Part shown: in pieces, positions 51,941 through 59,746 of the stretch | Layout of the letters: each line of letters begins with the position of its first letter | How positions within the stretch are numbered: the first letter of the stretch is position 1 | Origin: Candidatus Pseudoruminococcus merdavium | GTDB lineage: Bacteria > Bacillota > Clostridia > Oscillospirales > Ruminococcaceae | Assembly: GCA_904419745.1 (NCBI GenBank) | Contig: CAJFSS010000013.1 | Coordinates: 18,835-82,834 of the forward strand | Reading direction: 5' to 3' | DNA length: 64,000 nucleotides | Position numbers and translations under genes: made by a program | The notes under the pieces: generated by a model | What the model was told of the DNA's origin: nothing | Database searches by the model: none | Seen by the model: the letters and a program-made list of their open reading frames with translations, nothing else

Positions 51941-52230
51941 CTAAAATCGGCTGGTCTTCATTTTCCTGTCAGGGGATTTTTGTCTTCTTCATGCCAGTCT
52001 AAAACACACCGTTATTTTTTCTATCCCGCTATCTCAAAAACAGGAGCAAATCTGTTTGCATATTTTTTAATAAACCGGTGTTTACTAATCAATGACGCCC
52101 CTGATTCCAAGAAAAATATCCAATTTTTTCTTGTATATTTTTCACTTTTCTGTTAAACTGTAATAGAAGGTGCAGAAGTATCACAAAAGATCCCATTTCC
52201 TGGATAGAACTCAGGGGGCGGTTCCATTCT
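51941..52230. other. Intergenic stretch with promoter of the PsiE-like gene
   Basis: About 290 bp, no gene. TTGTAT (52131-52136), 17 bp, TAAACT (52154-52159) is a fair promoter about 70 bp before the next gene. Confidence 0.45.
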
Positions 52231-52668
52231 ATGAAAAAGAAATTCATTCAAATCCTGCTGCGTATATCTGGGGCTGTGGAAATCATTCTGTCTCTGATTG
52301 TACTGGCAGCCATCCTGATTTCTTCGTTTTCACTGATATACGAGCTTGGTATTTTCAACGGCGACTTGATAGTCCCAGAACGGCTCGACGCCTTTCTCAG
52401 CCAGGCACTGGGTTTGGTTGTAGGCGTTGAGTTTATAAAAATGCTCATCCGCCACACTCCCGGAGCAGTAATTGAAGTTCTTTTGTTTGCCATTGCAAGG
52501 CAGTTGATTGTATACCATACAAGCACTTTGGAAACCCTGATTGGTATTTTGGCAGTTGGCTGTGCTTTCGCAATCCGCAAGTTCCTTTTTGTCGAACAGA
52601 TTGATGTGGATGTACCAGAAAATAAGCCAAACACACAAAAAAATGAAAATTTTCCAAAAAATAACTAG
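52231..52668 (+). CDS. PsiE-like small membrane protein
   Basis: A 145-residue protein with about four membrane segments (ILLRISGAVEIILSLIVLAA, SFSLIYEL, ALGLVVGVEFIKML, VIEVLLFAIARQLIVYHTST, LETLIGILAVGCAFAIRKFL) and a hydrophilic Asn/Lys tail. The ARQLIVYHTSTLETLIG segment matches the phosphate-starvation-inducible PsiE-like family, whose function is unknown. The ribosome binding site is weak (GGGGCGG). It is followed within 10 bp by a terminator. Confidence 0.65.
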   Translation: MKKKFIQILLRISGAVEIILSLIVLAAILISSFSLIYELGIFNGDLIVPERLDAFLSQALGLVVGVEFIKMLIRHTPGAVIEVLLFAIARQLIVYHTSTLETLIGILAVGCAFAIRKFLFVEQIDVDVPENKPNTQKNENFPKNN

Positions 52669-52675
52669 AGAAATG

Positions 52676-52711
52676 AAAACACAGGATTTATCAACAAGCC
52701 TGTGTTTTTCT
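52676..52711 (+). terminator. Terminator after the PsiE-like gene
   Basis: AAAACACAGG / CCTGTGTTTTTC with a 13-nt loop. Confidence 0.78.
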
Positions 52712-52727
52712 CTTTTCACTGGTATTG

Positions 52728-52756
52728 GAATAATTGCAATCGCAAAAGCCATACTA
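52728..52756 (+). promoter_or_regulatory. Sigma-G-type promoter of the DUF1540 gene
   Basis: GAATA (52728-52732), 17 bp, CATACTA (52750-52756) fits the forespore sigma-G consensus (GHATR, 17-18 bp, CATnhTA). It lies 44 bp before the start codon. Confidence 0.6.
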
Positions 52757-52799
52757 GTATTGCTGCTACTCAGCAGCAATAAAGGAGGAGATTGTAACC

Positions 52800-52970
52800 A
52801 TGAAACAGTGCCATGCAAACCAGAGCATCAAATGTACTGTCCAGCAGTGCGCAAACCATTGCGAGAATGAGAACTACTGCTCTCTTGACTGCATTACCAT
52901 TGGTACCCACGAACTCAACCCTACTGTGGACCAGTGTACCGACTGTAAGTCTTTTGAACTGAAACAATAG
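52800..52970 (+). CDS. DUF1540 domain protein
   Basis: A 56-residue cysteine-rich protein. IKCTVQQCANHCENENYCSL continues to DCITIG, and CTDCKSFE closes the protein, matching the DUF1540 pattern (CxVxxCxYN...C.A..I.VG). DUF1540 proteins occur in many spore formers. The gene has a strong AAAGGAGGAG with 8-9 nt spacing. Its promoter is of sigma-G type, which suggests production in the forespore. Confidence 0.82.
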   Translation: MKQCHANQSIKCTVQQCANHCENENYCSLDCITIGTHELNPTVDQCTDCKSFELKQ

Positions 52971-53095
52971 TTTTCCCATCCTCTATTTTGGGATTCTGCT
53001 AACAGCAGATATCCCCCCAGGTACCATCACCCCAGGTACCGCTATTCCATGAATGATGCGTGTTTACTCACGCAAAGCCTTTCTTTCCCTTTAAG

Positions 53096-53130
53096 ATACA
53101 AGCCCACGGAGAGTATCCGTGGGCTTGTAT
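53096..53130. terminator. Bidirectional terminator
   Basis: ATACAAGCCCACGG / CCGTGGGCTTGTAT, 14-bp stem between the DUF1540 gene and the leftward MATE gene; serves both. Confidence 0.82.
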
Positions 53131-53162
53131 TTCTTATCGAAGTCTGTTATCAGAAACTTTTG

Positions 53163-54581
53163 TTATTCTATGGTAATTGTCTTTGCTTCTTCTCCGGGTT
53201 TGACTATCCCTTTCGAACGCCACTTACCGCGCTTGAAAAAGAAAACAGTCAATACGGCTCCCATTACCCAGGAAATTAACAGGGAAACAAACAAGCTGTA
53301 CGGGGAACCGACCGGAGAAGCCTCTGTCCGGGTGAGATAGGCGATCCCATAGGCAATGGGAACACGGAGGATGACGGTAGTAATAATCGAAATCCACATC
53401 GGAGTCATTGTGTCCCCAGCACCTCTCATAACTCCGGAAAGGATCTGCGTTACTGCCACCGCCAGATATCCGAGTGCAAGTACACGCAGCATGCTCACGC
53501 CCAAATCAATCACTTCCGGGGTGCTGGTAAACATCCGCAGTAAAAACTCGCCAAAAATCAGGATACAGGCCACAAGTGCGGCAATAAAAATAAGCCCAAT
53601 TTTCATCCCGTCTTTTGTCCCTTCGTGGACACGGTCCAGGCGGTTTGCTCCCATATTCTGCCCGGTGTAGGTTGTCATTGCATTGCCGAAGGTAAAGTTC
53701 GGCATCATGGCAAATCCGTCGACACGCATGACAGCGGTATTTGCTGCAATCACTGCGGTGCCAAAACTGTTGGTCAAGGATTGTACCACGATCTGGGCCA
53801 TGGAGAAAATGGCCTGCGTTAAGCCAGCCGGCAATCCCAGTTTCACCAACTGCATAACATAAACTTTTTTCAATTTCAGCATCTTGAAATTGATTGTGAC
53901 AATATCCCTCAACAATACAAGGCGAACCATACACAATACGGCGGACACCAGCTGCGCAATTGCAGTGGCAATCGCAACGCCTGCAACTCCCCAGCCAAGA
54001 CCCGCTACAAACCAGACGTCCAAAACAATGTTGAGTCCACAGGCAATTAACAAAAACAACAGGGGTGTTACAGAATCGCCCAATCCACGGAGCATCCCCG
54101 ACAGAATATTATAATAGGCCATTCCGATAATTCCTATAAAGATAATATCCAGATAAGTGCAGGACTGCTCAAAAATGTCCGGAGGAGTATTCAGCAGGGA
54201 CATCATCGGCCGACTAATCAGCGGACCTAAAATCATAATAAAAATGGAGGTGAGTAAGGAAAGTGTAATTGCAGTACCAGCCGTATGGGACAAATGGTCT
54301 TTTTCCCTTGCCCCAAAATACTGGGAAACCATAATCGTCGCCCCTGTTGAAATTCCCATAAACAGCACCAGCAGCAAATTGACAACAGGTCCGCTTGCTC
54401 CTACCGCAGCAAGGGCATTGTCCCCTACATAAGTTCCCACCACGATAGAATCCACTGTGTTATAGAGCTGCTGTGCCAAGTTTCCAATTAGCAGCGGTAC
54501 CGAAAATTGAATTAGCCCCTTGACAGGGCTTCCCACGGTCATATCCTGTGCGTTAAATAATTTTGATAGTTTACCGGACAT
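53163..54581 (-). CDS. MATE family efflux transporter
   Basis: A 472-residue multidrug and toxin extrusion transporter with about twelve membrane segments. It begins MTVGSPVKGLIQFSVPLLIG, then NLAQQLYNTVDSIVVGTYVG (family signature), with a second-half repeat GFAMMPNFTFGNAMTTYTGQ continuing to NMGANR. It exports cationic drugs or metabolites by cation antiport. The start at 54581 (MSGKLSKLF) follows AGGAG. Transcription is monocistronic. Confidence 0.92.
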   Translation of the reverse strand: MSGKLSKLFNAQDMTVGSPVKGLIQFSVPLLIGNLAQQLYNTVDSIVVGTYVGDNALAAVGASGPVVNLLLVLFMGISTGATIMVSQYFGAREKDHLSHTAGTAITLSLLTSIFIMILGPLISRPMMSLLNTPPDIFEQSCTYLDIIFIGIIGMAYYNILSGMLRGLGDSVTPLLFLLIACGLNIVLDVWFVAGLGWGVAGVAIATAIAQLVSAVLCMVRLVLLRDIVTINFKMLKLKKVYVMQLVKLGLPAGLTQAIFSMAQIVVQSLTNSFGTAVIAANTAVMRVDGFAMMPNFTFGNAMTTYTGQNMGANRLDRVHEGTKDGMKIGLIFIAALVACILIFGEFLLRMFTSTPEVIDLGVSMLRVLALGYLAVAVTQILSGVMRGAGDTMTPMWISIITTVILRVPIAYGIAYLTRTEASPVGSPYSLFVSLLISWVMGAVLTVFFFKRGKWRSKGIVKPGEEAKTITIE

Positions 54582-54841
54582 TCAAGCACTCCTTTTCCTC
54601 AGGCCATGACACAAAAGATGCGGCTGTACCGCGCACGGCGGACAGCCGCATCTCTATTTTCCATTTTCCCCTCTGATAAGCCCAATTCTATGAATTTGTG
54701 CCCAGAACTGGAACTATGTCATTCCCCTTCATTTTTTCTTTATTTTATGGTAACATGCGCTATTTTAGCTGTCAATAACAAATCTGCAACAAAAAACATT
54801 TTTTCTTTTCACAGTACCACGCAAACTTTCATCACAGAAAT
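54582..54841. other. Intergenic region upstream of the MATE gene
   Basis: Promoter region of the leftward MATE gene. Just upstream of its start a hairpin GATGCGGCTGT / ACAGCCGCATC (about 54613-54652) occurs within the transcript leader; this may be a terminator of the galactokinase-like gene or a leader structure. Confidence 0.45.
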
Positions 54842-56125
54842 TCAAACGATCTGCACTGCGCCGGCTTGACGAATGGCTAGGATTTGACAGCAGCCAGTTC
54901 CCAGAATTTTTTCCATTGCAGACACAAAAAATCCCAGCCTTTCAAACGGGATCCATGCCTGCACTGTTCCTCCAAACCCTCCTCCGTGAATACGGGCTGC
55001 CCCCTGTCCTTCCAAAAGCTTTTCACAGAGAGCAAGCGCGACCGCCATTTCCTGATGAAATGTCTCACCAGAAGGATAAATGTTTTGCAAATACTGGAAA
55101 GAAGAATTCCCAGATTCCCGTACCAGCTGAAGAAACTCCATAAAACTTCCCCTTTTCAGCGCATGAACCTGCCGCTGTACCCGGGAATTTTCTTCAAAAA
55201 AGTGGATGGCACGCAAAAGGGCGCGATCTCCTGTTTTTCTCCGGACAGATTTTATGGAAGAGAAAAAATCATCCGGAGACACTTCTCTCAAAAACTCCTT
55301 GCCAAAGCAATTTGCTACCTGCTTCATTTCATGTGGAATCGCCCCATATTCTTCGGTCAAGCCCTCATGTCCAACACCGCAGTTGATTAGACAAAGGGCA
55401 TATCCGCACTGTTCCAAGTCAAAATGGATTTTCTCTATCAACGGACGGTTGGGATTTTCAAAATCCATAAACACCACGGAACCCTGCGCACAGGCCATCT
55501 GATCCATCTGTCCGCAGGCTTTTCCAAAATAACAGTTTTCCGCATATTGTCCCGCTTTCGCCAAAATCTCCGGGGGAAGCTTTCCCTGATGGAACAAACT
55601 GCTGATGATACGCCCCACAAGAACCTCAAATGAGGCGGAGGATGACAATCCTGATCCCGCCCGAACCTCCGAAGAAATAAAGGCGTCAAATCCTCCCACT
55701 GAATATCCCTGTTCCATTGCATATGCGGCAACTCCTCGGATCAGTGCTGCCGGGGTCCGTGTTTCCTCTTGTCGTGGCGATTTCTCCGCCAAACAAATAT
55801 TGTATTCCCCATACCCATCGGAAAAAATCCGTATCCAATTTGTTTCGTTTTTTGCCGCTGCGGCTACGCTATCCAAATGGATCCCCGCCGCCAAAACACA
55901 TCCATGTTGATGGTCGGTATGGTTTCCTCCAAGCTCTGTCCGGCCCGGAACAGAAAACATCCGTATCCCGGAAGCTTTGGAAAAAATGGAACAAAATTTT
56001 TCATAAATTCTTTCCAGTCTCAGTTCCATTGCAGGAAACTCCCTGCCCGGATACAGCAGTGGAAAAACACGTTTGTTCTGTATCGACATTTTTTGGCGGA
56101 ATCGCCGTAAAGATTCCTGTTCCAT
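54842..56125 (-). CDS. Galactokinase-like GHMP kinase
   Basis: A 427-residue GHMP-family sugar kinase. The N-terminal substrate motif is VPGRTELGGNHTDHQHGCVL (G67-N68-H69-T70-D71). The ATP loop is RAGSGLSSSASFEV, and the C-terminal motif is RIHGGGFGGTVQAW. Galactokinases have GEHTDY where this protein has GNHTDH, so the conserved Glu contacting the sugar is Asn; this subgroup is frequent in Clostridia. It may phosphorylate galactose or another sugar. The start at 56125 follows GAGGAGG. No gal genes are adjacent. Confidence 0.82.
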   Translation of the reverse strand: MEQESLRRFRQKMSIQNKRVFPLLYPGREFPAMELRLERIYEKFCSIFSKASGIRMFSVPGRTELGGNHTDHQHGCVLAAGIHLDSVAAAAKNETNWIRIFSDGYGEYNICLAEKSPRQEETRTPAALIRGVAAYAMEQGYSVGGFDAFISSEVRAGSGLSSSASFEVLVGRIISSLFHQGKLPPEILAKAGQYAENCYFGKACGQMDQMACAQGSVVFMDFENPNRPLIEKIHFDLEQCGYALCLINCGVGHEGLTEEYGAIPHEMKQVANCFGKEFLREVSPDDFFSSIKSVRRKTGDRALLRAIHFFEENSRVQRQVHALKRGSFMEFLQLVRESGNSSFQYLQNIYPSGETFHQEMAVALALCEKLLEGQGAARIHGGGFGGTVQAWIPFERLGFFVSAMEKILGTGCCQILAIRQAGAVQIV

Positions 56126-56276
56126 TTTATCTCCCTCCTCTTGATAAAGATAACGGATTTTTGCCATCTTTTCCACTGTTTTCTGTTTATCGGAGGAAAA
56201 CTTTCCCTGCCCTGTATACAATACTCCTGTTTTTTGGTATGATAATGTGGAAATTATGCACAGGAGGAGAAAAAAT

Positions 56277-56759
56277 ATGAAAATCCGGCTGGTGCACCCA
56301 GACGATTTACAAGTAGTTACACAGATAGAAGCAGCTTGTTTCCCAGCGGCGGAAGCTGCACCACAAGAAGAGCTTTCAAAAAGGATTCAGGCATTTCCCA
56401 CGCATTTTTGGATATTGGAAGAAAAGGACAAACCCATTGGTTTTATCAACGGGATGGTAACCGATAACCGGACTATCTGCGATGAGATGTTTGAAAACGC
56501 CTTCCTTCACAGGGAAAACGGAGCCTACCAGTCAGTTTTTGGCCTGGATGTCCTGCCGGAATACCGCTGTAAAGGTTATGCGGCAAAGCTCATGCAAACC
56601 CTGATTGACCATGCAAAACAGGATGGCAGACGCGGCTGCATTTTGACCTGCAAAGAACACCTTTTGCATTATTATGCAAAGTTCGGCTACAAAAACCTTG
56701 GAGTTTCCGCTTCCAAACACGGTGGAGCCACCTGGTATGACATGCTGCTGGAATTCTGA
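56277..56759 (+). CDS. GNAT family N-acetyltransferase
   Basis: A 160-residue acetyltransferase: IRLVHPDDLQVVTQIEAACF at the N-terminus, FGLDVLPEYRCKGYAAKLMQ as motif A with the CoA loop (RCKGYA for R/QxxGxG/A), and a C-terminal YYAKFGYKNLGVSASKHGG. This is an arylalkylamine acetyltransferase-like pattern. AGGAGGAG precedes the start at 56277. The substrate is unknown. It is divergent from the galactokinase-like gene. Confidence 0.85.
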   Translation: MKIRLVHPDDLQVVTQIEAACFPAAEAAPQEELSKRIQAFPTHFWILEEKDKPIGFINGMVTDNRTICDEMFENAFLHRENGAYQSVFGLDVLPEYRCKGYAAKLMQTLIDHAKQDGRRGCILTCKEHLLHYYAKFGYKNLGVSASKHGGATWYDMLLEF

Positions 56760-56912
56760 GCATACTCGGCCGCCTTTTATCAATGGATTTTGAAAAGGGT
56801 TCAGAATCCCGCCCGTGTCCTATCTGTCCATTATCCCGATATCCCGATTTTTCCTGTGAAGCCGTGCGGAAACGACTACCAAAAATGCAAACACTTCCTT
56901 GCAATTCCCCGC

Positions 56913-56941
56913 TTGACTTTTCAGTAAAAATTCGATACAAT
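56913..56941 (+). promoter_or_regulatory. Promoter of the TetR gene
   Basis: TTGACT (56913-56918), 17 bp, TACAAT (56936-56941), about 40 bp before the start codon. Confidence 0.8.
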
Positions 56942-56968
56942 ATGACCATAAACATTTTTGGGTCATAT
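56940..56968. promoter_or_regulatory. Inverted-repeat operator at the TetR promoter
   Basis: ATATGACC-N13-GGTCATAT, an 8-bp perfect inverted repeat starting in the -10 box and covering the likely start of transcription. It suggests autorepression by the TetR protein. Confidence 0.6.
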
Positions 56969-56979
56969 GGTGATAAGAC

Positions 56980-57561
56980 ATGGCAACTGCATTTAGTGAA
57001 CAAGAAAAACAAATGATTCATGCCAAGCTGATGGAAGAGGCAAGAAAATGCATTTCCACCATTGGTATGCGCAAAACAACCGTCGACCAGCTTGCCTATG
57101 GAGCGGATATTTCCAAAGGGGCATTCTATAAATTTTACGACAGCAAGGAAATGCTCTTTTTCGAGGTACTCGAAAGCCTGCACACGGAAATTTATGACGC
57201 GGCTTTTTCCGTTTTGGATTCCCGCAGGGATTTGCCGGAAGCAGAACGTGCAGCGCTTGCCTTTTTGACCGCATGCAAAGTTATGGAGGAAAACTCCATG
57301 ATGGATTTTTTTGAAAATGACCTTTCCTATCTGCTTCGGAAAATTCCGCAGGATGTGTTGGAGAAATATTACAGCAGCGATGACGCCCATATCCGCGACC
57401 TGTTTGCACGGGGTGGGCTCCATCTAAAAGTGCCGGTTGAAACGGCAAGCGCTGCAATCCGCTCCATCTTTTTAACCCTGCAACACCAGACGGAATTGGG
57501 GAGTTCTTTCCACGCCGTGATCGAATTGCTTGTGAGAGGAGTTTGCAGTCAACTGCTTTAA
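56980..57561 (+). CDS. TetR family transcriptional regulator
   Basis: A 193-residue TetR-type regulator. The N-terminal HTH (about 18-65) reads ARKCISTIGMRKTTVDQLAY, then GADISKGAFYKFYDSKEMLF, the family signature. The C-terminal ligand domain is helical and not recognisable. It has an autoregulatory-looking operator at its own promoter. No target gene other than itself is obvious; the next gene is convergent. Confidence 0.9.
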   Translation: MATAFSEQEKQMIHAKLMEEARKCISTIGMRKTTVDQLAYGADISKGAFYKFYDSKEMLFFEVLESLHTEIYDAAFSVLDSRRDLPEAERAALAFLTACKVMEENSMMDFFENDLSYLLRKIPQDVLEKYYSSDDAHIRDLFARGGLHLKVPVETASAAIRSIFLTLQHQTELGSSFHAVIELLVRGVCSQLL

Positions 57562-57592
57562 CCTCCCATATATAAATTCAACCTCCATATCT

Positions 57593-57637
57593 GTACCAGC
57601 CCGCCAGGAATACTTCCCCGGCGGGCTGGTACTTTTC
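57593..57637. terminator. Terminator between the TetR and TraX genes
   Basis: GTACCAGCCCGCC / GGCGGGCTGGTAC, a 13-bp stem between convergent genes; T-tract on the + side. Confidence 0.88.
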
Positions 57638-57653
57638 GTTTCCAGATTCGGTT

Positions 57654-58409
57654 TTACGTTCCCTGCACCATCAGCCAGATACCGTATAAAAGGAGCAGAT
57701 GGGCCGGATAAAACAAATAGAAAAACCATCCGCTCCCTTTGCTTCCCCCACGCCGCCCACGATATGCTGAGAGAAGCGGAAGACACAAAAATACCCCTGC
57801 CTGCACACCGGATCCGCACAAAAACTCTGGAAAAGACACGCTTTCTCCTCCAGGCAAAAGGAGAAAGTAGGATACGGTATTTTGTAATACCCAGAGTCCC
57901 CCTGCTAAAGAAAAATATTTTGCCTGCCTTGAAAAATTCCTACGGCCAAGAAAAAAAGATAACGCAAACAGGATCGCGTAATAGGACCAATCCCCTAAGG
58001 TCGCCAAAAGGCACAGGACGGCCAGAAGTATCAGACGCAAATAACCATTCTCTATTCTATCCCACACCGCTACCGCCCCAAGGCTCAGCAGGAGCGTATA
58101 AAGGACATTGAACTTTCCCACACTATTCCATGTCGGAAAAGCTCCTGTTGAAAACAGGATGTAGGGCAGATAGGAAATTGCCGCAAATACTGCAAGCCTC
58201 AGCGCATAACGCCTGAGATCCCTGGTATGCAAGTATCCTTCCACCAGAAAAAAGCACATGATCGGCGCTGTTGTTCGGCCCAGCAGATGCATCAAAAAAC
58301 CGATAGCAGACTGTGACGGCACAAATAACCGGGCAATATGATCCAACAGCATTGCCGCAATTGCAAATCCTTTTATCTGAAATGCTGTCAGTTCTCTGCG
58401 TTTTCCCAT
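57654..58409 (-). CDS. TraX family membrane protein
   Basis: A 251-residue protein with about seven membrane segments. LTAFQIKGFAIAAMLLDHIA at the N-terminus is the TraX signature, and MHLLGRTTAPIMCFFLVEGY follows. TraX acetylates F-pilin in E. coli; chromosomal Firmicutes homologues are thought to be acyltransferase-like and to lack a pilin partner. There is no conjugation module nearby. The start at 58409 follows AGGAGG. Confidence 0.85.
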   Translation of the reverse strand: MGKRRELTAFQIKGFAIAAMLLDHIARLFVPSQSAIGFLMHLLGRTTAPIMCFFLVEGYLHTRDLRRYALRLAVFAAISYLPYILFSTGAFPTWNSVGKFNVLYTLLLSLGAVAVWDRIENGYLRLILLAVLCLLATLGDWSYYAILFALSFFLGRRNFSRQAKYFSLAGGLWVLQNTVSYFLLLPGGESVSFPEFLCGSGVQAGVFLCLPLLSAYRGRRGGSKGSGWFFYLFYPAHLLLLYGIWLMVQGT

Positions 58410-58495
58410 ATCCTGGTTTCCTCCTTTACCGGTATCCTAACACATGGGGACATTGCGTGCAAGAAAACCGCTAAATGTTTGCTGTTTCATCGAAT

Positions 58496-58524
58496 TTGCC
58501 AAAAGCGGGCTTCTGTAGTATGAT
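58496..58524 (+). promoter_or_regulatory. Promoter of the DtxR-type regulator gene
   Basis: TTGCCA (58496-58501), 17 bp, TATGAT (58519-58524). Confidence 0.65.
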
Positions 58525-58533
58525 AAGAATAAT

Positions 58534-58549
58534 GTTAGCAAAGTCTAAT
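58534..58549. promoter_or_regulatory. Metal-regulator box 1 (autoregulatory)
   Basis: GTTAG-CAAAGT-CTAAT lies at about +3 of the promoter of the regulator's own gene. It has the same half-sites and spacing as the two boxes before the DUF3793 gene. Confidence 0.6.
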
Positions 58550-58565
58550 TTTTGGAGGTGAACCC

Positions 58566-58949
58566 ATGAAGATACACGAATCCGGTGAAAATTACTTGGA
58601 AACCATCCTCATGCTGAAAAACAGGATTGGACAGGTGCGCTCCATTGATATTGTCCGGGAAATGGATTTTTCAAAACCAACCGTCAGTGTCGCAATGAAA
58701 CGCTTTCGGGAAAACGGATACATTACCATGGATGGAGAAGGCTATATCTCCCTGACTCCAAAAGGACAGGAAATCGCGGAACGCATTTACGAGCGGCATG
58801 TGGTGATTGCTGAAATTTTGATGAAGCTTGGAGTTCCGGAAAAAACAGCTTATGAAGATTCATGCAGGATTGAACACGATTTGAGCGACGATACTTTTGC
58901 ACGTATTAAAGAGCATTACTACAAGCATAAGGCCTCCATAAAAGACTAA
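58566..58949 (+). CDS. DtxR/MntR family metal-dependent regulator
   Basis: A 127-residue repressor of the DtxR/MntR family, without the SH3-like third domain. The HTH (about 25-60) is VRSIDIVREMDFSKPTVSVA. Candidate metal ligands are H78 and E83, with C100, E103 and H104 in EDSCRIEH. The Cys at 100 is like DtxR/IdeR (iron) rather than MntR (Glu). At the DtxR Met10 position there is Asn9 (GENYLE). GGAGGTG precedes the start. It most likely represses its own gene and the downstream DUF3793-flavodoxin operon when metal is plentiful. Confidence 0.88.
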   Translation: MKIHESGENYLETILMLKNRIGQVRSIDIVREMDFSKPTVSVAMKRFRENGYITMDGEGYISLTPKGQEIAERIYERHVVIAEILMKLGVPEKTAYEDSCRIEHDLSDDTFARIKEHYYKHKASIKD

Positions 58950-58957
58950 ATTCTGTC

Positions 58958-59000
58958 GGGCGGTGTACTCCAGATTTCCATGGATACACCGCCCTTTTCT
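58958..59000 (+). terminator. Terminator after the DtxR-type gene
   Basis: GGGCGGTGTA / TACACCGCCC with an 18-nt loop and TTTTCTT tail. Confidence 0.85.
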
Positions 59001-59028
59001 TATCCAAGGCAAACATTCCAAAAAAGTG

Positions 59029-59057
59029 TTGACATATTCCTAGTAAAATGATATAGT
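59029..59057 (+). promoter_or_regulatory. Promoter of the DUF3793-flavodoxin operon
   Basis: TTGACA (59029-59034), 17 bp, TATAGT (59052-59057). A strong promoter with a leader of about 110 nt. Confidence 0.85.
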
Positions 59058-59066
59058 ATAGCCATG

Positions 59067-59084
59067 GGTTAGTTAATACTAACC
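59067..59084. promoter_or_regulatory. Metal-regulator box 2
   Basis: GGTTAGT-TAAT-ACTAACC: 7-bp perfect arms, just downstream of the -10 over the expected start of transcription. Confidence 0.7.
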
Positions 59085-59088
59085 AAAG

Positions 59089-59120
59089 AAGACCGAACCC
59101 CTTTTGGTATCGGTATTTTT
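59089..59120 (+). terminator. Attenuator-like hairpin in the DUF3793 leader
   Basis: ACCGAACC-N6-GGTATCGGT followed by ATTTTTTC, between box 2 and box 3, before the first gene. It has the form of an intrinsic terminator; whether transcripts read through is unknown. Confidence 0.5.
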
Positions 59121-59131
59121 TCTCAAATATA

Positions 59132-59147
59132 GTTAGTGTATTCTAAC
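59132..59147. promoter_or_regulatory. Metal-regulator box 3
   Basis: GTTAG-TGTATT-CTAAC, same half-sites and N6 spacing as boxes 1 and 2, 27 bp before the DUF3793 start codon. Confidence 0.6.
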
Positions 59148-59173
59148 CGAAATTCGCCAAAAGGAGTACGCCC

Positions 59174-59722
59174 ATGGAAAAGTATCTTGTCCGGCACTGT
59201 GCCCCAACGCTTGCCGGAATGAAAACCGGAAATCTTTTCGGTTACCGTTTTTCTTCCCTTTTTTCTTTGTTGGAAGAAGTCAGGCAATGTAGAAAAGTAC
59301 TGGAAAGAAAAGGCGTAAGCCTTTTTATACTGCAAATCCAGGATGGACGCGCGCTTGTCTATCTGTGCCGGCGCAAGCTTCTGTTGCACGATTGGCAGCA
59401 ACCCGGTGTTTCTTCTTTTATGGAGCGGTATGGATACAATACAAAAAACCCGGAGCTGGCAATCGCAAGGCTTTCCCAAAAACTATGTACAAAAACAGGG
59501 TTTCCGCATGAAATCGGTCTGTTTTTGGGGTATCCATTTGCGGATGTGCAGGGCTTTATCCAAAACGAAGGGCAAAATTGCAAATGCTGTGGATGCTGGA
59601 AAGTCTACTGTGACGAACAGCATGCCAAACGGCAATTTGAACGCTTTGCAAAATGTACTCGGGTCTATTGCAAGTGCTTTTTACAGGGCACGCCAATTTC
59701 AAGGCTGACAGTAGCCGCATAA
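59174..59722 (+). CDS. DUF3793 family protein
   Basis: A 182-residue cytosolic protein of unknown function. It shows the family pattern: HCAPTLAGMKTGNLFGYRFS at the N-terminus, VLYLCRRKLL-like LVYLCRRKLLLHD, FPHEIGLFLGYPFADVQGFI in the middle and a Cys-rich C-terminal part (CKCCGCWKVYCD). DUF3793 genes recur beside iron-transport or flavodoxin genes in Clostridia. The start follows AAAAGGAG. It is first in a two-gene operon behind metal-regulator boxes. The Cys-rich segment could bind metal; this is inference. Confidence 0.85.
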   Translation: MEKYLVRHCAPTLAGMKTGNLFGYRFSSLFSLLEEVRQCRKVLERKGVSLFILQIQDGRALVYLCRRKLLLHDWQQPGVSSFMERYGYNTKNPELAIARLSQKLCTKTGFPHEIGLFLGYPFADVQGFIQNEGQNCKCCGCWKVYCDEQHAKRQFERFAKCTRVYCKCFLQGTPISRLTVAA

Positions 59723-59746
59723 CCAATCAGGAAAGGAAGTTTTTTG

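Noticed and set aside
57654..58409. TraX gene as a sign of a conjugative element
   Set aside because: No relaxase, coupling protein or pilin genes are nearby, and TraX-family genes are common on Firmicutes chromosomes.
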